Source of the DNA: an uncultured Amphritea sp.
GTDB taxonomy: Bacteria; Pseudomonadota; Gammaproteobacteria; Pseudomonadales; Balneatricaceae
Direction: 5' to 3'
DNA: 64,000 bases
NCBI RefSeq assembly: GCF_937127095.1
Contig: NZ_CAKZLP010000050.1
Coordinates: 62,001 to 126,000 of the forward strand
The notes beneath the pieces were generated by a model. It saw nothing but the letters and a program-made list of their open reading frames with translations, did not search any database and had not been told where the DNA came from. Shown here in pieces: positions 61,509 through 64,000 of the stretch (positions are counted from its first letter, which is position 1; each line of letters opens with the position of its first letter). Position numbers and translations under genes: made by a program.

Positions 61509-61531
61509 TTCCTGTCTGATGTGTAGTGGTG

Positions 61532-61554
61532 GACTCAGCTCAGCTGAGTGAGTC
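61532..61554 (+). promoter_or_regulatory. Nested palindrome in the dehydrogenase leader
   Basis: GACTCA (61532-61537) and TGAGTC (61549-61554) enclose the perfect 10-bp palindrome CTCAGCTGAG. It lies in the predicted 5' leader, 31 bp before the GTG start, as an mRNA hairpin or operator. Confidence 0.5.
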
Positions 61555-61584
61555 TGCATGATATTGATAGATGGAGATCGAAAA

Positions 61585-63258
61585 GTGATTAAAATAAAAA
61601 AACTAGCGCTATCCGCATGTATTACGTCAACGATTGCATTGTCGTGCGCTACGGCATCTGTTGCCGTAAATGCTGCTTCTGAGAATCCTGATGACTGGCC
61701 GCAATACCATCGTACCTCCGATGCATGGCGCTATAGTCCTCTGGATCAGATTAATGCAGACAACATTGATAAGCTGAAAGTGGCCTGGATTCATCAGCCG
61801 GGTGATATTCAGATGGGCCTTCAGGCGACACCCATCGTCATTGATGGTGTAGCTTATTATATTGGGCCAAATAACAACGTGTTTGCCCTTAATGCGGCGA
61901 CCGGAAAACAGATCTGGCACTATCAGCCAGATCTGGATGCGATTGTCGATGAAGTGTTCTATGTAGCCGCAAGCCGAGGTGTTACGGTGGGTCATGGTAA
62001 TGTCTATATCGGCTCTCTGGACGGTCGATTTATCGCCCTTGATCAGAAAACCGGTAAGGAAAAATGGTCCACTCAGATTACCGATCAGGAGAAGTGCTAC
62101 GGTTGTCTGTTCTCCTCTCCTCCACAGCTGGCGGGTGATGTTCTGTTCGGCGGAACAACCGGTGGTGACCAGCCTACTCAGGGCAAAATATTTTCGGTTA
62201 ATGCGATTACCGGCGAAAAGATGTGGACCTTCGATATCCTGAAAAAGGATGATCCAAAAAGCTGGCCAGGTGATTCCGGTGAAGTCGGCGGAAGCGGTGC
62301 ATGGTTGCCCGGCACCTATGATGAAAAAACTGACACCATCTTTATCGGCACCGCAAATGCTGCCCCCGATTTCTATGGTGCTGAGCGTGAAGGGGATAAT
62401 AAGCACAGTGCCAGTTTGCTGGCGATCGAGCCTAAAACCGGTAAGTTGAAGTGGGCTTATCAGGAGATCCCTCACGATGTATGGGATTACGACTCTGCTT
62501 ATGAGGCATTGAGCCTGAAGGTAGATGGAAAAGATGTTTTAGTGCACCTTAACAAAAGCGGATACGTTTTTGTCCTGGAGAAGGATACCGGTAAGGTTGA
62601 GAATGTCTGGCCTCTGGCCGAAAACATCAACTTCGTTAAGGGGATCAATCCGAAAACCGGTGAGCTGATTGGCCGGGTTGATATGCCTGAGGGCAAAGAA
62701 ACCACTATCTGTCCTTATCTGCTGGGGGCCCGTAGCTGGAATCATGGCGCCTATAACCCCGATACAGGCCTCTGGTATACCAACGCGATGGAGGTATGTA
62801 ACGTTGTCGTACCTGCGCCTCAGGAACATGAGAATGTTGGTATCGCCGGACTCTATCTGGGTGTCAGCAAACTGGTGGCGGTTCCGCCTCCGGGTAAAAA
62901 AGCCTCTGCCCGACTGGATGCCCGTGACCCGATTACCGGTAAGCTGAAATGGTCTGTTGATTATCCGCTGCCGGGTCTGGGTAGTGTTCTGACCACCGGC
63001 GGTAACCTTGTGTTCAATGGCGACCCCTACGGCGTAATCCATGGCTATAACGCTGAGAACGGTAAAGAGATCTGGAACTTCAATGCCGGCTCCGGTATTC
63101 GCGGCGGTATCGTCAGCTATTCAGTCAATGGCAAGCAGTACATTCTCGCGGCCACCGGCTTCGGTTCTCATGCGCCTGGATTTATGGCGAGTGCTTTCCC
63201 TGAAGTGAGTGGGTTGCCCGGCGGCGCCGCGTTGGTTGCATTCACGCTGGAAGACTAG
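61585..63258 (+). CDS. PQQ-dependent alcohol dehydrogenase, lanthanide-type signature, no vicinal Cys pair
   Basis: From GTG 61585 (GGAG upstream) the protein is 557 residues, shorter than the usual roughly 600. It has a signal peptide (SVAVNAASEN) and an eight-bladed quinoprotein propeller. The active site is PHDVWDYDSAYE, with catalytic Asp301 and Asp303 two residues on, the extra Asp seen in XoxF/PedH lanthanide enzymes. By hand alignment Asn258 (TANAAP) is a metal ligand, and Asp195 stands where Glu is usual. The vicinal Cys-Cys expected near 126 is replaced by FYVAAS; Cys171 and Cys174 (CYGC) lie elsewhere. No heme domain is fused. The next genes give a cytochrome c and a XoxJ-like protein, a xoxFGJ-like order. 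The substrate is unknown. Confidence 0.9.
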   Translation: MIKIKKLALSACITSTIALSCATASVAVNAASENPDDWPQYHRTSDAWRYSPLDQINADNIDKLKVAWIHQPGDIQMGLQATPIVIDGVAYYIGPNNNVFALNAATGKQIWHYQPDLDAIVDEVFYVAASRGVTVGHGNVYIGSLDGRFIALDQKTGKEKWSTQITDQEKCYGCLFSSPPQLAGDVLFGGTTGGDQPTQGKIFSVNAITGEKMWTFDILKKDDPKSWPGDSGEVGGSGAWLPGTYDEKTDTIFIGTANAAPDFYGAEREGDNKHSASLLAIEPKTGKLKWAYQEIPHDVWDYDSAYEALSLKVDGKDVLVHLNKSGYVFVLEKDTGKVENVWPLAENINFVKGINPKTGELIGRVDMPEGKETTICPYLLGARSWNHGAYNPDTGLWYTNAMEVCNVVVPAPQEHENVGIAGLYLGVSKLVAVPPPGKKASARLDARDPITGKLKWSVDYPLPGLGSVLTTGGNLVFNGDPYGVIHGYNAENGKEIWNFNAGSGIRGGIVSYSVNGKQYILAATGFGSHAPGFMASAFPEVSGLPGGAALVAFTLED

Positions 63259-63327
63259 TTAGTTCCGCATTGGGGGTGGCTTTGCTGCCCCCTTTTTTCC
63301 TGATAATTAAAGAGGAGGGAAGCCGTT

Positions 63328-63762
63328 ATGTCAGTTAATGTATTTGGATTTATGCGGTATAGCGTATTTCTTATCGCGCTGTTGAGTGGTGGTGTTTCTG
63401 CCGTGGCTCCACCGGTTACCGAGGGTGGGACAAAGGGCATCAAAAAGGATCTGGAAGCACCGGAGTTTGTCGCCGAGATGAAGGCGAAAGTATTCAGTAA
63501 AGAGGAGATATCCGTAGCGAATGGTGAACATCGTTTCAATCAGACCTGTGTTTACTGCCATGGACATCAGGGCTCCGGTGGTAAAGCAAAAATGTTGCAG
63601 GGACGTGAGTTTGATGCGGACTACCTGTTCAAAACGATTACCAAAGGTAAAAAGCGTGGCTCACTTGTGATGCCGCCCTGGAAAAGGACGTTCACACCCG
63701 AAGAACGCTGGGAGTTGGTGACCTATATCCTCTCCCTGAGTGAAGAAAAGAAAAAACAATAA
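63328..63762 (+). CDS. Periplasmic monoheme cytochrome c (XoxG/PedF-like)
   Basis: The 144-residue protein has a signal peptide (GGVSAVAPP), one heme motif CVYCH and a probable distal Met in SLVMPPWKRTFT. It lies 69 bp after the quinoprotein gene and begins with a GAGGAGGGA ribosome-binding site. It would take electrons from the reduced PQQ enzyme and pass them to a terminal oxidase. Confidence 0.88.
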   Translation: MSVNVFGFMRYSVFLIALLSGGVSAVAPPVTEGGTKGIKKDLEAPEFVAEMKAKVFSKEEISVANGEHRFNQTCVYCHGHQGSGGKAKMLQGREFDADYLFKTITKGKKRGSLVMPPWKRTFTPEERWELVTYILSLSEEKKKQ

Positions 63763-63777
63763 ACAGAGGTGTCAGAT

Positions 63778-64000
63778 ATGTGTACAAAAACAGGAAAGCT
63801 GACCACCCGATTTGCGATGCGGATAAAAACAGTTGTTATCAGTTTTATGGCGCTTGCAGTCATCGGTATCAGCCCGGTTTTGCACGCCCAGACGTTAAGT
63901 GAAATAAAAGCCAGTGGGGAGATAAATCTATGTGCCAATCCGGAACAGATGCCGTTTTCTCAGCGGGCGGATGCGCCGGAAGGTTTCCAGATAGATGTGG
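63778..64000 (+). CDS. Quinoprotein-associated periplasmic binding protein (XoxJ/MxaJ-like), 3'-truncated by window edge
   Basis: About 74 residues are visible from ATG 63778 (GAGGTG upstream). A signal peptide (SPVLHAQT) is followed by GEINLCANPEQMPFSQRAD, typical of the start of XoxJ/MxaJ/PedG-type solute-binding folds encoded after PQQ dehydrogenases and their cytochromes. XoxJ-type proteins are thought to help mature or activate the dehydrogenase. The rest lies beyond the window. Confidence 0.82.
   Translation, partial: MCTKTGKLTTRFAMRIKTVVISFMALAVIGISPVLHAQTLSEIKASGEINLCANPEQMPFSQRADAPEGFQIDV

Larger units (their letters stand above)
61108..61584. promoter_or_regulatory. Divergent pqqA/PQQ-dehydrogenase control region
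   Basis: About 480 bp without a gene. It holds two outward-facing sigma-54-like promoters, a central inverted repeat GTGTCA-TCCGC-TGACAC and a leader palindrome before the dehydrogenase, each listed separately. Confidence 0.65.

Overview
The window looks like the chromosome of a free-living marine gammaproteobacterium. Its mid-range G+C, type II QueF, PobA/HppD aromatic catabolism, Trk potassium uptake, RTX/Calx-beta surface adhesin and PQQ-linked alcohol oxidation suggest an Oceanospirillales-type organism (Amphritea/Neptunomonas/Marinobacterium-like). That placement is inference. No insertion sequence, prophage or CRISPR array is visible.

Layout. 1-12.7 kb: the 3' part of a giant Calx-beta/RTX adhesin with its type I secretion ATPase and membrane-fusion protein. 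12.9-20.1 kb: small stress-type envelope proteins, a Zn alcohol dehydrogenase, an OsmC protein, a TrkH/TrkA pair and a VIT1-type transporter. 20.2-24.1 kb: pobA, rarD, a Gate-domain membrane protein and an Lrp/AsnC regulator. 24.3-24.8 kb: tRNA-Glu, tRNA-Gly, tRNA-Glu. 25-29.5 kb: a PstS-like protein, a porin and a GGDEF/EAL protein. 29.5-38 kb: housekeeping genes (ABC-2 transporter, queF, nitroreductase, thioesterase, cyclophilin, DUF4197, cytochrome b561, GDSL esterase, eukaryote-type HisA). 38.5-41.8 kb: hppD, a gamma carbonic anhydrase-like protein and an M23 peptidase.

42-64 kb looks like one metabolic island. It holds an acetoin-dehydrogenase-like complex with a split E2 and its own lipoate ligase, a Tat-linked GMC oxidoreductase, a porin, a seven-gene overlapping ABC operon (SsuABC-like followed by PedA1/PedB/PedA2/PedC-like), CbpA/CbpM, a HupE/UreJ protein, a secreted VOC protein, a 24-residue pqqA gene on the minus strand, and a PQQ alcohol dehydrogenase with cytochrome c and XoxJ-like partners. 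The dehydrogenase has the Asp-x-Asp pair associated with lanthanide use but lacks the vicinal Cys-Cys pair.

The main new signal is regulatory. Three transcription units of the island (E1/E2 operon, ABC operon, VOC-HupE) each have a GG-N10-GC sigma-54 promoter and a dyad beginning TGTCGCA. In all three the dyad edge lies exactly 85 bp from the first G of the -24 GG. Weaker sigma-54-like sites precede pqqA, the PQQ dehydrogenase and the porin. This suggests one enhancer-binding protein, not encoded in the window, controls a PQQ/lanthanide-linked alcohol (perhaps diol or acyloin) pathway from outer-membrane entry to C-C cleavage.
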